A model generated the notes under the pieces. It did no database searches and was not told the DNA's origin. It saw only the letters and a program-made list of their open reading frames with translations. Source: Alitta virens (taxonomy: Eukaryota; Annelida; Polychaeta; Phyllodocida; Nereididae). From it: a stretch of DNA of 64,000 nt. Made by a program: the position numbers and the translations under genes. Where the stretch lies: NCBI GenBank assembly GCA_932294295.1, contig OW028575.1, positions 35,900,253-35,964,252 on the forward strand. Reading direction: 5' to 3'. This document shows, piece after piece, positions 24,123 to 39,421 of the stretch (position 1 is its first letter; each line of letters begins with the position of its first letter).

Positions 24123-27100
24123 TTGAGCTGTCAGCAACAACAAACTGTCAACAACAACCAACTGTCAACAACATCAACCTCTCAACAACAGGCTGTCAAC
24201 AACAACCTGTCAACAACAACAACCTCTCAACAAAAACAACATCTCAACAAAAACAACCTGTCAACAACAACAAGCTGTCAACAACAACAACGAACTGTTA
24301 ACAACAACCATCAACAGGAACCAACACTAAAGAACAACCTGTCAACAGCAACAACCTGTAAAGAAGAGCAAGCTGTCAACAAAAACAAGCTGTCAACATT
24401 GAGCTGTCAACAACATTGAGCTGTCAACAACATTAAGCTGTCAACAACATTAAGCTGTCAACAACATTAAGCTGTCAACAACATTAAGCTGTCAACAACA
24501 TTAAGCTGTCAACAACAATAAGCTGTCAACATCATTGAGCTGTCAACAACATTGACCTGTCAGCAACAAGAAACTGTCAACAACAACCAACTGTCAACAA
24601 CATCAACCTGTCAACAACATTAAGCTGCCAACAACATTATGCTGTCACCAACAACAAGCTGTAAACAACAACAAACTGTCAACAACAACAATCTGTCATC
24701 AACTTCCAACTGTCAACAACAACCAACTGTCAACAACAACCGTCAACAGGAACCAACTCTGAAGAACAACCTGTCAACAACAACAACCTTTCAGCAACAA
24801 CAACCTGTCTGCAACAACAATCTGTCAAGAAGAGCAACCTGTCAACAACATCAATCTGTCAACAATAACAAGCTGTCAACAACAACAACCTGTCAACAAC
24901 AACAACCTGTCAACAACAACAACAACCTGTCAACATCAACAACAACCTGTCAACAACAACAAACTGTCAGCAACAACAACCTGTAAGAACATTAAGCTGC
25001 CAACAACATTAAGCTGCCAACAACATTAAGCTGCCAACAACAACAATCGGCCAACAACAACAATCTGTCAACAACAACAATCTGTCAACAACAACAATCT
25101 GTCAACAACAACAATCAGTCAACAACAATCAGTCAACAACAATCAGTCAACAACAATCAGTCAACAACAATCTGACAACAACAATCTGTCAACAACAATA
25201 TGTCAACAACAACATTCTGTCAACAAAATTGAGCTTGCAACAAATCTGAGCTGTTAAAAAATCTGAGCTGCCAACAACACTGAGCTGCCAGCAACATTAA
25301 GCTGCCAACAACATTAAGCTGTCAAAAAATTAAGCTGCCAACAACATTGAGCTGCCAAAAATATTAAGCTGCCAGCAACATCATGAAGCTGACGACAACA
25401 TGAAGTTGCCTCCAACATGAAGCTGCCGACAACATTAAGCTGCCGACAACATTAAGCTGTCAACAACAACAATCTGTCAACAGCAACCAACTGTCAGGAA
25501 CAACCAATTGTCAACAACAACCGTCAACAACAACAAGCTGTCAACAACATTAATCTCTCAACAACATTAAGCTGGCAAACAACATTAAGCTGTCAACAAC
25601 AACAACCTGTCAACAACGTTAAGCTGTCAACAACGTTAAGCTGTCAACAACATTAAGCTGTCAACAACATTAAGCTGTCACCAACATTAAGCTGTCACCA
25701 ACAACAAGCTGTAAACAACAACAAACTGTCAACAACAACAATCTCTCATCAACTTCCAACTGTCAACAACCAACTGTCAACAACAACCGTCAACAGGAAC
25801 CAACTCTGAAGAACAACCTGTCAACAACAACAACCTTTCAGCAACAACAACCTGTCAGCAACAACAATCTGTCAAGAAGAGCAACCTGTCAACAACATCA
25901 ATCTGTCAACAATAACAAGCTGTCAACAACAACAACCTGTCAACAACAACAACCTGTCAACATCAACAACAACCTGTCGACAACAACAACAACCTTTCAG
26001 CAACAACAACCTTTCAGCAACAACAACCTGTCAGCAAAAACAACCTGTATACAACAACAATCTGTCAAGAAGAGCAAGCTTTCAACAACAGCAATCAGTC
26101 AACAATAAAAAGCTATCAACAACATTAAGCTATCAACAACATTAAGCTATCAACATTAAGCTGTCAACAACATTAAGCTGTCAACAACATTAGGCTGTCA
26201 ACAACATTAAGCTGTCAACATCATTGAGCTGTCAACAACATTGAGCTGTCAGCAACAACAAACTGTCAACAACAACCAACTGTCAACAACATCAACCTGT
26301 CAACAACAGGCTGTCAACAACAACAACCTGTCAACAACAACAACCTCTCAACAACAACAACATCTCAACCAAAACAACCTGTCAACAACAAAAAGCTGTC
26401 AACAACAACAACGAACTGTTAACAACAACTGTCAACAGGAACCAACACTAAAGAACAACCTGTCAACAACAACAACCTGTAAAGAAGAGCAAGCTGTCAA
26501 CAAAAACAAGCTGTCAACATTGAGCTGTCAACAACATTAAGCTGTCAACAACATTAAGCTGTCAACAACATTAAGCTGTCAACAACAATAAGCTGTCAAC
26601 ATCATTGAGCTGTCAACAACATTGACCTGTCAGCAACAAGAAACTGTCAACAACAACAATCTGTCAACAACAACAATCAGTCAACAACAATCAGTCAACA
26701 ACAATCAGTCAACAACAATCAGTCAACAACAATCTGACAACAACAATCTGTCAACAACAATATGTCAACAACAACATTCTGTCAACAAAATTGAGCTTGC
26801 AACAGATCTGAGCTGTTAAAAAATCTGAGCTGCCAACAACACTGAGCTGCCAGCAACATTAAGCTGCCAACAACATTAAGCTGTCAAAAAATTAAGCTGC
26901 CAACAACATTGAGCTGCCAAAAATATTAAGCTGCCAGCAACATCATGAAGCTGACGACAACATGAAGTTGCCTCCAACATGAAGCTGCCGACAACATTAA
27001 GCTGCCGACAACATTAAGCTGTCAACAACAACAATCTGTCAACAGCAACCAACTGTCAGGAACAACCAATTGTCAACAAAACAACCGTCAACAACAACAA

Positions 27101-29796
27101 GCTGTCAACAACATTAATCTCTCAACAACATTAAGCTGGCAAACAACATTAAGCTGTCAACAACAACAACCTGTCAACAACGTTAAGCTGTCAACAACGT
27201 TAAGCTGTCAACAACATTAAGCTGTCACCAACAACAAGCTGTAAACAACAACAAACTGTCAACAACAACAATCTCTCATCAACTTCCAACTGTCAACAAC
27301 CAACTGTCAACAACAACCGTCAACAGGAACCAACTCTGAAGAACAACCTGTCAACAACAACAACAACCTTTCAGCAACAACAACCTGTCAGCAACAACAA
27401 TCTGTCAAGAAGAGCAACCTGTCAACAACATCAATCTGTCAACAATAACAAGCTGTCAACAACAACAACCTGTCAACAACAACAACCTGTCAACATCAAC
27501 AACAACCTGTCGACAACAACAACAACCTTTCAGCAACAACAACCTTTCAGCAACAACAACCTGTCAGCAAAAACAACCTGTATACAACAACAATCTGTCA
27601 AGAAGAGCAAGCTTTCAACAACAGCAATCAGTCAACAATAAAAAGCTATCAACAACATTAAGCTATCAACAACATTAAGCTATCAACATTAAGCTGTCAA
27701 CAACATTAAGCTGTCAACAACATTAGGCTGTCAACAACATTAAGCTGTCAACATCATTGAGCTGTCAACAACATTGAGCTGTCAGCAACAACAAACTGTC
27801 AACAACAACCAACTGTCAACAACATCAACCTGTCAACAACAGGCTGTCAACAACAACAACCTGTCAACAACAACAACCTCTCAACAACAACAACATCTCA
27901 ACCAAAACAACCTGTCAACAACAAAAAGCTGTCAACAACAACAACGAACTGTTAACAACAACCGTCAACAGGAACCAACACTAAAGAACAACCTGTCAAC
28001 AACAACAACCTGTAAAGAAGAGCAAGCTGTCAACAAAAACAAGCTGTCAACATTGAGCTGTCAACAAAATTAAGCTGTCAACAACATTAAGCTGTCAACA
28101 ACATTAAGCTGTCAACAACAATAAGCTGTCAACATCATTGAGCTGTCAACAACATTGACCTGTCAGCAACAAGAAACTGTCAACAACAACAATCTGTCAA
28201 CAACAACAATCAGTCAACAACAATCAGTCAACAACAATCAGTCAACAACAATCAGTCAACAACAATCTGACAACAACAATCTGTCAACAACAATATGTCA
28301 ACAACAACATTCTGTCAACAAAATTGAGCTTGCAACAAATCTGAGCTGTTAAAAAATCTGAGCTGCCAACAACACTGAGCTGCCAGCAACATTAAGCTGC
28401 CAACAACATTAAGCTGTCAAAAAATTAAGCTGCCAACAACATTGAGCTGCCAAAAATATTAAGCTGCCAGCAACATCATGAAGCTGACGACAACATGAAG
28501 TTGCCTCTAACATGAAGCTGCCGACAACATTAAGCTGCCGACAACATTAAGCTGTCAACAACAACAATCTGTCAACAGCAACCAACTGTCAGGAACAACC
28601 AATTGTCAACAACAACCGTCAACAACAACAAGCTGTCAACAACATTAATCTCTCAACAACATTAAGCTGGCAAACAACATTAAGCTGTCAACAACAACAA
28701 CCTGTCAACAACGTTAAGCTGTCAACAACGTTAAGCTGTCAACAACATTAAGCTGTCAACAACATTAAGCTGTCACCAACAACAAGCTGTAAACAACAAC
28801 AAACTGTCAACAACAACAATCTCTCATCAACTTCCAACTGTCAACAACCAACTGTCAACAACAACCGTCAACAGGAACCAACTCTGAAGAACAACCTGTC
28901 AACAACAACAACAACCTTTCAGCAACAACAACCTGTCAGCAACAACAATCTGTCAAGAAGAGCAACCTGTCAACAACATCAATCTGTCAACAATAACAAG
29001 CTGTCAACAACAACAACCTGTCAACAACAACAACCTGTCAACATCAACAACAACCTGTCGACAACAACAACAACCTTTCAGCAACAACAACCTTTCAGCA
29101 ACAACAACCTGTCAGCAAAAACAACCTGTATACAACAACAACATCTCAACAAAAACAACCTATCAACAACAACAAGCTGTCAACAACAACAACAAACTGT
29201 TAACAACAACCGTCAACAGGAACCAACACTAAAGAACAACTTGTCAACAACAACAACCTGTAAAGAAGAGCAAGCTGTCAACAAAAACAAGCTGTCAACA
29301 TTGAGCTGTCAACAACATTAAGCTGTCAACAGCATTAAGCTGTCAACAACATTGAGCTGTCAACAACAATAAGCTGTCAACATCATTGAGCTGTCAACAA
29401 CATCAATCTGTCAACAATAACAAGCTGTCAACAACAACAACCTGTCAACAACAACAACCTGTCAACATCAACGACAACCTGTCAACAACAACAACAACCT
29501 TTCAGCAACAACAACCTGTCAGCAACAACAATCTGTCAAGAAGAGCAATCTGTCAACAACATCAATCTGTCAACAATAACAAGCTGTCAACAACAACAAC
29601 CTGTCAACAACAACAACCTGTCGGCAAAAACAACCTGTATACAACAACAATCTGTCAACAATAACAAGCTATCAACAACATTAAGCTATCAACAACATTA
29701 AGCTATCAACATTAAGCTGTCAACAACATTAAGCTGTCAACAACATTAGGCTGTCAACAACATTAAGCTGTCAACATCATTTAGCTGTCAACAACA
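24123..29796. repeat. Superunit S3 (5,674 bp, contracted)
   Basis: Lead block 24123-26240 (2,118 bp), then a copy-1 type at 26241 (1,533 bp, one CAACATTAAG 17-mer missing at about 27220). This is followed directly by a copy-4 type at 27774, recognised by 381 bp between its anchor and its GACCTGTC landmark, against 364 bp in copy 2. Copies 2 and 3 are absent. The spacer is reduced: the sequence jumps at about 29391-29403 from the beta-type left part to the alpha-type right part (CAACGACAACC at about 29469), dropping about 836 bp. Private base: GCCTCTAAC at 28508. Confidence 0.88.
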
Positions 29797-32700
29797 TTGA
29801 GCTGTCAGCAACAACAAACTGTCAACAACAACCAACTGTCAACAACATCAACCTCTCAACAACAGGCTGTCAACAACAACCTGTCAACAACAACAACCTC
29901 TCAACAAAAACAACATCTCAACAAAAACAACCTGTCAACAACAACAAGCTGTCAACAACAACAACGAACTGTTAACAACAACCATCAACAGGAACCAACA
30001 CTAAAGAACAACCTGTCAACAGCAACAACCTGTAAAGAAGAGCAAGCTGTCAACAAAAACAAGCTGTCAACATTGAGCTGTCAACAACATTGAGCTGTCA
30101 ACAACATTAAGCTGTCAACAACATTAAGCTGTCAACAACATTAAGCTGTCAACAACATTAAGCTGTCAACAACATTAAGCTGTCAACAACAATAAGCTGT
30201 CAACATCATTGAGCTGTCAACAACATTGACCTGTCAGCAACAAGAAACTGTCAACAACAACCAACTGTCAACAACATCAACCTGTCAACAACATTAAGCT
30301 GCCAACAACATTATGCTGTCACCAACAACAAGCTGTAAACAACAACAAACTGTCAACAACAACAATCTGTCATCAACTTCCAACTGTCAACAACAACCAA
30401 CTGTCAACAACAACCGTCAACAGGAACCAACTCTGAAGAACAACCTGTCAACAACAACAACCTTTCAGCAACAACAACCTGTCTGCAACAACAATCTGTC
30501 AAGAAGAGCAACCTGTCAACAACATCAATCTGTCAACAATAACAAGCTGTCAACAACAACAACCTGTCAACAACAACAACCTGTCAACAACAACAACAAC
30601 CTGTCAACATCAACAACAACCTGTCAACAACAACAAACTGTCAGCAACAACAACCTGTAAGAACATTAAGCTGCCAACAACATTAAGCTGCCAACAACAT
30701 TAAGCTGCCAACAACAACAATCGGCCAACAACAACAATCTGTCAACAACAACAATCTGTCAACAACAACAATCTGTCAACAACAACAATCAGTCAACAAC
30801 AATCAGTCAACAACAATCAGTCAACAACAATCAGTCAACAACAATCTGACAACAACAATCTGTCAACAACAATATGTCAACAACAACATTCTGTCAACAA
30901 AATTGAGCTTGCAACAAATCTGAGCTGTTAAAAAATCTGAGCTGCCAACAACACTGAGCTGCCAGCAACATTAAGCTGCCAACAACATTAAGCTGTCAAA
31001 AAATTAAGCTGCCAACAACATTGAGCTGCCAAAAATATTAAGCTGCCAGCAACATCATGAAGCTGACGACAACATGAAGTTGCCTCCAACATGAAGCTGC
31101 CGACAACATTAAGCTGCCGACAACATTAAGCTGTCAACAACAACAATCTGTCAACAGCAACCAACTGTCAGGAACAACCAATTGTCAACAACAACCGTCA
31201 ACAACAACAAGCTGTCAACAACATTAATCTCTCAACAACATTAAGCTGGCAAACAACATTAAGCTGTCAACAACAACAACCTGTCAACAACGTTAAGCTG
31301 TCAACAACGTTAAGCTGTCAACAACATTAAGCTGTCAACAACATTAAGCTGTCACCAACATTAAGCTGTCACCAACAACAAGCTGTAAACAACAACAAAC
31401 TGTCAACAACAACAATCTCTCATCAACTTCCAACTGTCAACAACCAACTGTCAACAACAACCGTCAACAGGAACCAACTCTGAAGAACAACCTGTCAACA
31501 ACAACAACCTTTCAGCAACAACAACCTGTCAGCAACAACAATCTGTCAAGAAGAGCAACCTGTCAACAACATCAATCTGTCAACAATAACAAGCTGTCAA
31601 CAACAACAACCTGTCAACAACAACAACCTGTCAACATCAACAACAACCTGTCGACAACAACAACAACCTTTCAGCAACAACAACCTTTCAGCAACAACAA
31701 CCTGTCAGCAAAAACAACCTGTATACAACAACAATCTGTCAAGAAGAGCAAGCTTTCAACAACAGCAATCAGTCAACAATAAAAAGCTATCAACAACATT
31801 AAGCTATCAACAACATTAAGCTATCAACATTAAGCTGTCAACAACATTAAGCTGTCAACAACATTAGGCTGTCAACAACATTAAGCTGTCAACATCATTG
31901 AGCTGTCAACAACATTGAGCTGTCAGCAACAACAAACTGTCAACAACAACCAACTGTCAACAACATCAACCTGTCAACAACAGGCTGTCAACAACAACAA
32001 CCTGTCAACAACAACAACCTCTCAACAACAACAACATCTCAACCAAAACAACCTGTCAACAACAAAAAGCTGTCAACAACAACAACGAACTGTTAACAAC
32101 AACTGTCAACAGGAACCAACACTAAAGAACAACCTGTCAACAACAACAACCTGTAAAGAAGAGCAAGCTGTCAACAAAAACAAGCTGTCAACATTGAGCT
32201 GTCAACAACATTAAGCTGTCAACAACATTAAGCTGTCAACAACATTAAGCTGTCAACAACAATAAGCTGTCAACATCATTGAGCTGTCAACAACATTGAC
32301 CTGTCAGCAACAAGAAACTGTCAACAACAACAATCTGTCAACAACAACAATCAGTCAACAACAATCAGTCAACAACAATCAGTCAACAACAATCAGTCAA
32401 CAACAATCTGACAACAACAATCTGTCAACAACAATATGTCAACAACAACATTCTGTCAACAAAATTGAGCTTGCAACAGATCTGAGCTGTTAAAAAATCT
32501 GAGCTGCCAACAACACTGAGCTGCCAGCAACATTAAGCTGCCAACAACATTAAGCTGTCAAAAAATTAAGCTGCCAACAACATTGAGCTGCCAAAAATAT
32601 TAAGCTGCCAGCAACATCATGAAGCTGACGACAACATGAAGTTGCCTCCAACATGAAGCTGCCGACAACATTAAGCTGCCGACAACATTAAGCTGTCAAC

Positions 32701-35700
32701 AACAACAATCTGTCAACAGCAACCAACTGTCAGGAACAACCAATTGTCAACAAAACAACCGTCAACAACAACAAGCTGTCAACAACATTAATCTCTCAAC
32801 AACATTAAGCTGGCAAACAACATTAAGCTGTCAACAACAACAACCTGTCAACAACGTTAAGCTGTCAACAACGTTAAGCTGTCAACAACATTAAGCTGTC
32901 AACAACATTAAGCTGTCACCAACAACAAGCTGTAAACAACAACAAACTGTCAACAACAACAATCTCTCATCAACTTCCAACTGTCAACAACCAACTGTCA
33001 ACAACAACCGTCAACAGGAACCAACTCTGAAGAACAACCTGTCAACAACAACAACAACCTTTCAGCAACAACAACCTGTCAGCAACAACAATCTGTCAAG
33101 AAGAGCAACCTGTCAACAACATCAATCTGTCAACAATAACAAGCTGTCAACAACAACAACCTGTCAACAACAACAACCTGTCAACATCAACAACAACCTG
33201 TCGACAACAACAACAACCTTTCAGCAACAACAACCTTTCAGCAACAACAACCTGTCAGCAAAAACAACCTGTATACAACAACAATCTGTCAAGAAGAGCA
33301 AGCTTTCAACAACAGCAATCAGTCAACAATAAAAAGCTATCAACAACATTAAGCTATCAACAACATTAAGCTATCAACATTAAGCTGTCAACAACATTAA
33401 GCTGTCAACAACATTAGGCTGTCAACAACATTAAGCTGTCAACATCATTGAGCTGTCAACAACATTGAGCTGTCAGCAACAACAAACTGTCAACAACAAC
33501 CAACTGTCAACAACATCAACCTGTCAACAACAGGCTGTCAACAACAACAACCTGTCAACAACAACAACCTCTCAACAACAACAACATCTCAACCAAAACA
33601 ACCTGTCAACAACAAAAAGCTGTCAACAACAACAACGAACTGTTAACAACAACCGTCAACAGGAACCAACACTAAAGAACAACCTGTCAACAACAACAAC
33701 CTGTAAAGAAGAGCAAGCTGTCAACAAAAACAAGCTGTCAACATTGAGCTGTCAACAAAATTAAGCTGTCAACAACATTAAGCTGTCAACAACAATAAGC
33801 TGTCAACATCATTGAGCTGTCAACAACATTGACCTGTCAGCAACAAGAAACTGTCAACAACAACAATCTGTCAACAACAACAATCAGTCAACAACAATCA
33901 GTCAACAACAATCAGTCAACAACAATCAGTCAACAACAATCTGACAACAACAATCTGTCAACAACAATATGTCAACAACAACATTCTGTCAACAAAATTG
34001 AGCTTGCAACAAATCTGAGCTGTTAAAAAATCTGAGCTGCCAACAACACTGAGCTGCCAGCAACATTAAGCTGCCAACAACATTAAGCTGTCAAAAAATT
34101 AAGCTGCCAACAACATTGAGCTGCCAAAAATATTAAGCTGCCAGCAACATCATGAAGCTGACGACAACATGAAGTTGCCTCCAACATGAAGCTGCCGACA
34201 ACATTAAGCTGCCGACAACATTAAGCTGTCAACAACAACAATCTGTCAACAGCAACCAACTGTCAGGAACAACCAATTGTCAACAACAACCGTCAACAAC
34301 AACAAGCTGTCAACAACATTAATCTCTCAACAACATTAAGCTGGCAAACAACATTAAGCTGTCAACAACAACAACCTGTCAACAACGTTAAGCTGTCAAC
34401 AACGTTAAGCTGTCAACAACATTAAGCTGTCAACAACATTAAGCTGTCACCAACAACAAGCTGTAAACAACAACAAACTGTCAACAACAACAATCTCTCA
34501 TCAACTTCCAACTGTCAACAACCAACTGTCAACAACAACCGTCAACAGGAACCAACTCTGAAGAACAACCTGTCAACAACAACAACAACCTTTCAGCAAC
34601 AACAACCTGTCAGCAACAACAATCTGTCAAGAAGAGCAACCTGTCAACAACATCAATCTGTCAACAATAACAAGCTGTCAACAACAACAACCTGTCAACA
34701 ACAACAACCTGTCAACATCAACAACAACCTGTCGACAACAACAACAACCTTTCAGCAACAACAACCTTTCAGCAACAACAACCTGTCAGCAAAAACAACC
34801 TGTATACAACAACAATCTGTCAAGAAGAGCAAGCTTTCAACAACAGCAATCAGTCAACAATAAAAAGCTATCAACAACATTAAGCTATCAACAACATTAA
34901 GCTATCAACATTAAGCTGTCAACAACATTAAGCTGTCAACAACATTAGGCTGTCAACAACATTAAGCTGTCAACATCATTGAGCTGTCAACAACATTGAG
35001 CTGTCAGCAACAACAAACTGTCAACAACAACCAACTGTCAACAACATCAACCTGTCAACAACAGGCTGTCAACAACAACAACCTGTCAACAACAACAACC
35101 TCTCAACAACAACAACATCTCAACCAAAACAACCTGTCAACAACAAAAAGCTGTCAACAACAACAACGAACTGTTAACAACAACTGTCAACAGGAACCAA
35201 CACTAAAGAACAACCTGTCAACAACAACAACCTGTAAAGAAGAGCAAGCTGTCAACAAAAACAAGCTGTCAACATTGAGCTGTCAACAACATTAAGCTGT
35301 CAACAACATTAAGCTGTCAACAACATTAAGCTGTCGACAACAATAAGCTGTCAACATCATTGAGCTGTCAACAACATTGACCTGTCAGCAACAAGAAACT
35401 GTCAACAACAACAATCTGTCAACAACAACAATCAGTCAACAACAATCAGTCAACAACAATCAGTCAACAACAATCAGTCAACAACAATCTGACAACAACA
35501 ATCTGTCAACAACAATATGTCAACAACAACATTCTGTCAACAAAATTGAGCTTGCAACAGATCTGAGCTGTTAAAAAATCTGAGCTGCCAACAACACTGA
35601 GCTGCCAGCAACATTAAGCTGCCAACAACATTAAGCTGTCAAAAAATTAAGCTGCCAACAACATTGAGCTGCCAAAAATATTAAGCTGCCAGCAACATCA

Positions 35701-38700
35701 TGAAGCTGACGACAACATGAAGTTGCCTCCAACATGAAGCTGCCGACAACATTAAGCTGCCGACAACATTAAGCTGTCAACAACAACAATCTGTCAACAG
35801 CAACCAACTGTCAGGAACAACCAATTGTCAACAAAACAACCGTCAACAACAACAAGCTGTCAACAACATTAATCTCTCAACAACATTAAGCTGGCAAACA
35901 ACATTAAGCTGTCAACAACAACAACCTGTCAACAACGTTAAGCTGTCAACAACGTTAAGCTGTCAACAACATTAAGCTGTCAACAACATTAAGCTGTCAC
36001 CAACAACAAGCTGTAAACAACAACAAACTGTCAACAACAACAATCTCTCATCAACTTCCAACTGTCAACAACCAACTGTCAACAACAACCGTCAACAGGA
36101 ACCAACTCTGAAGAACAACCTGTCAACAACAACAACAACCTTTCAGCAACAACAACCTGTCAGCAACAACAATCTGTCAAGAAGAGCAACCTGTCAACAA
36201 CATCAATCTGTCAACAATAACAAGCTGTCAACAACAACAACCTGTCAACAACAACAACCTGTCAACATCAACAACAACCTGTCGACAACAACAACAACCT
36301 TTCAGCAACAACAACCTTTCAGCAACAACAACCTGTCAGCAAAAACAACCTGTATACAACAACAATCTGTCAAGAAGAGCAAGCTTTCAACAACAGCAAT
36401 CAGTCAACAATAAAAAGCTATCAACAACATTAAGCTATCAACAACATTAAGCTATCAACATTAAGCTGTCAACAACATTAAGCTGTCAACAACATTAGGC
36501 TGTCAACAACATTAAGCTGTCAACATCATTGAGCTGTCAACAACATTGAGCTGTCAGCAACAACAAACTGTCAACAACAACCAACTGTCAACAACATCAA
36601 CCTGTCAACAACAGGCTGTCAACAACAACAACCTGTCAACAACAACAACCTCTCAACAACAACAACATCTCAACCAAAACAACCTGTCAACAACAAAAAG
36701 CTGTCAACAACAACAACGAACTGTTAACAACAACCGTCAACAGGAACCAACACTAAAGAACAACCTGTCAACAACAACAACCTGTAAAGAAGAGCAAGCT
36801 GTCAACAAAAACAAGCTGTCAACATTGAGCTGTCAACAAAATTAAGCTGTCAACAACATTAAGCTGTCAACAACATTAAGCTGTCAACAACAATAAGCTG
36901 TCAACATCATTGAGCTGTCAACAACATTGACCTGTCAGCAACAAGAAACTGTCAACAACAACAATCTGTCAACAACAACAATCAGTCAACAACAATCAGT
37001 CAACAACAATCAGTCAACAACAATCAGTCAACAACAATCTGACAACAACAATCTGTCAACAACAATATGTCAACAACAACATTCTGTCAACAAAATTGAG
37101 CTTGCAACAAATCTGAGCTGTTAAAAAATCTGAGCTGCCAACAACACTGAGCTGCCAGCAACATTAAGCTGCCAACAACATTAAGCTGTCAAAAAATTAA
37201 GCTGCCAACAACATTGAGCTGCCAAAAATATTAAGCTGCCAGCAACATCATGAAGCTGACGACAACATGAAGTTGCCTCCAACATGAAGCTGCCGACAAC
37301 ATTAAGCTGCCGACAACATTAAGCTGTCAACAACAACAATCTGTCAACAGCAACCAACTGTCAGGAACAACCAATTGTCAACAACAACCGTCAACAACAA
37401 CAAGCTGTCAACAACATTAATCTCTCAACAACATTAAGCTGGCAAACAACATTAAGCTGTCAACAACAACAACCTGTCAACAACGTTAAGCTGTCAACAA
37501 CGTTAAGCTGTCAACAACATTAAGCTGTCAACAACATTAAGCTGTCACCAACAACAAGCTGTAAACAACAACAAACTGTCAACAACAACAATCTCTCATC
37601 AACTTCCAACTGTCAACAACCAACTGTCAACAACAACCGTCAACAGGAACCAACTCTGAAGAACAACCTGTCAACAACAACAACAACCTTTCAGCAACAA
37701 CAACCTGTCAGCAACAACAATCTGTCAAGAAGAGCAACCTGTCAACAACATCAATCTGTCAACAATAACAAGCTGTCAACAACAACAACCTGTCAACAAC
37801 AACAACCTGTCAACATCAACAACAACCTGTCGACAACAACAACAACCTTTCAGCAACAACAACCTTTCAGCAACAACAACCTGTCAGCAAAAACAACCTG
37901 TATACAACAACAACATCTCAACAAAAACAACCTATCAACAACAACAAGCTGTCAACAACAACAACAAACTGTTAACAACAACCGTCAACAGGAACCAACA
38001 CTAAAGAACAACTTGTCAACAACAACAACCTGTAAAGAAGAGCAAGCTGTCAACAAAAACAAGCTGTCAACATTGAGCTGTCAACAACATTAAGCTGTCA
38101 ACAGCATTAAGCTGTCAACAACATTGAGCTGTCAACAACAATAAGCTGTCAACATCATTGAGCTGTCAACAACATTGACCTGTCAGCAACAAGAAACTGT
38201 CAACAACAACCAACTGTCAACAACATCAACCTGTCAACAACAACCTGTCAACAACAACAGCAACAACAACAACCTGTCAACGACAACAACAACAACAACC
38301 TGGCAACAACAACAAACTGTTAGCAACAACAACCTGTCAACAACATTAATCTGTCAACAACATTAAGTTGTCAACAACATTAAGCTGCCAACAACATTAA
38401 GCTGTCAACAACAACATTCTGTCAAAAAAATGAGCTCCCAACAAAAATGAGCTCCCAACAAAATTGAGCTGCCAACAAAATTGTGCTGCCAACAACATTG
38501 AGCTGCCAACAACATTGAGCTGCCAACAACATTGAGCTATCAACAATAACAATCTGTCAACAACAACCACTTGTCAACAACAACTGTCAACAACAACCGT
38601 CAACAGCAACCACCTCTGAACAACAAGCCGTCAACAACAACAGTATGTCAACAACAACAAGCTGTCAATAACATTAATCCGAAAACAACATTAAGCTGTC

Positions 38701-39421
38701 AACGACATTAAGCTGTCAACAACATTAAGCTGGCTAACAACATTAAGCTGTCAACAACAACAATCTGTCAACAACATTAAGCTGCCAACAACATTGTGCT
38801 GCCAACATCATTATGCTGTCACCAACAACAAGCTGTAAACAACAACAAACTGTCAACAACAACAATCTCTCATCAACTTCCAACTGTCAACAACAACCAA
38901 CTGTCAACAACAACCGTCAACAGGAACCAACTCTGAAGGACAACCTGTGAACAACAACAACAACCTTTCAGCAACAACAACCTGTCAGCAACAACAATCT
39001 GTCAAGAAGAGCAACCTGTCAACAACATCAATCTGTCAACAATAACAAGCTGTCAACAACAACAACCTGTCAACAACAACAACCTGTCAACATCAACAAC
39101 AACCTGTCAACAACAACAACAACCTTTCAGCAACAACAACCTGTCAGCAACAACAATCTGTCAAGAAGAGCAATCTGTCAACAACATCAATCTGTCAACA
39201 ATAACAAGCTGTCAACAACAACAACCTGTCAACAACAACAACCTGTCAGCAAAAACAACCTGTATACAACAACAATCTGTCAACAATAACAAGCTATCAA
39301 CAACATTAAGCTATCAACAACATTAAGCTATCAACATTAAGCTGTCAACAACATTAAGCTGTCAACAACATTAGGCTGTCAACAACATTAAGCTGTCAAC
39401 ATCATTTAGCTGTCAACAACA
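29797..39421. repeat. Superunit S4 (9,625 bp, full quartet, beta spacer)
   Basis: Lead block 29797-31914 (2,118 bp). Copies start at 31915, 33465, 34996 and 36546, with spacings 1,550, 1,531 and 1,550 bp. Spacer from 38175. The copy-4-plus-spacer segment is 2,876 bp because it keeps an 85-bp insert of five monomers (CAACAGCATTAAG type, about 38090-38175) and one extra CTTTCAGCAACAACAAC monomer. A private CTGTCGACAAC base lies at about 35336 in copy 3. Confidence 0.92.
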
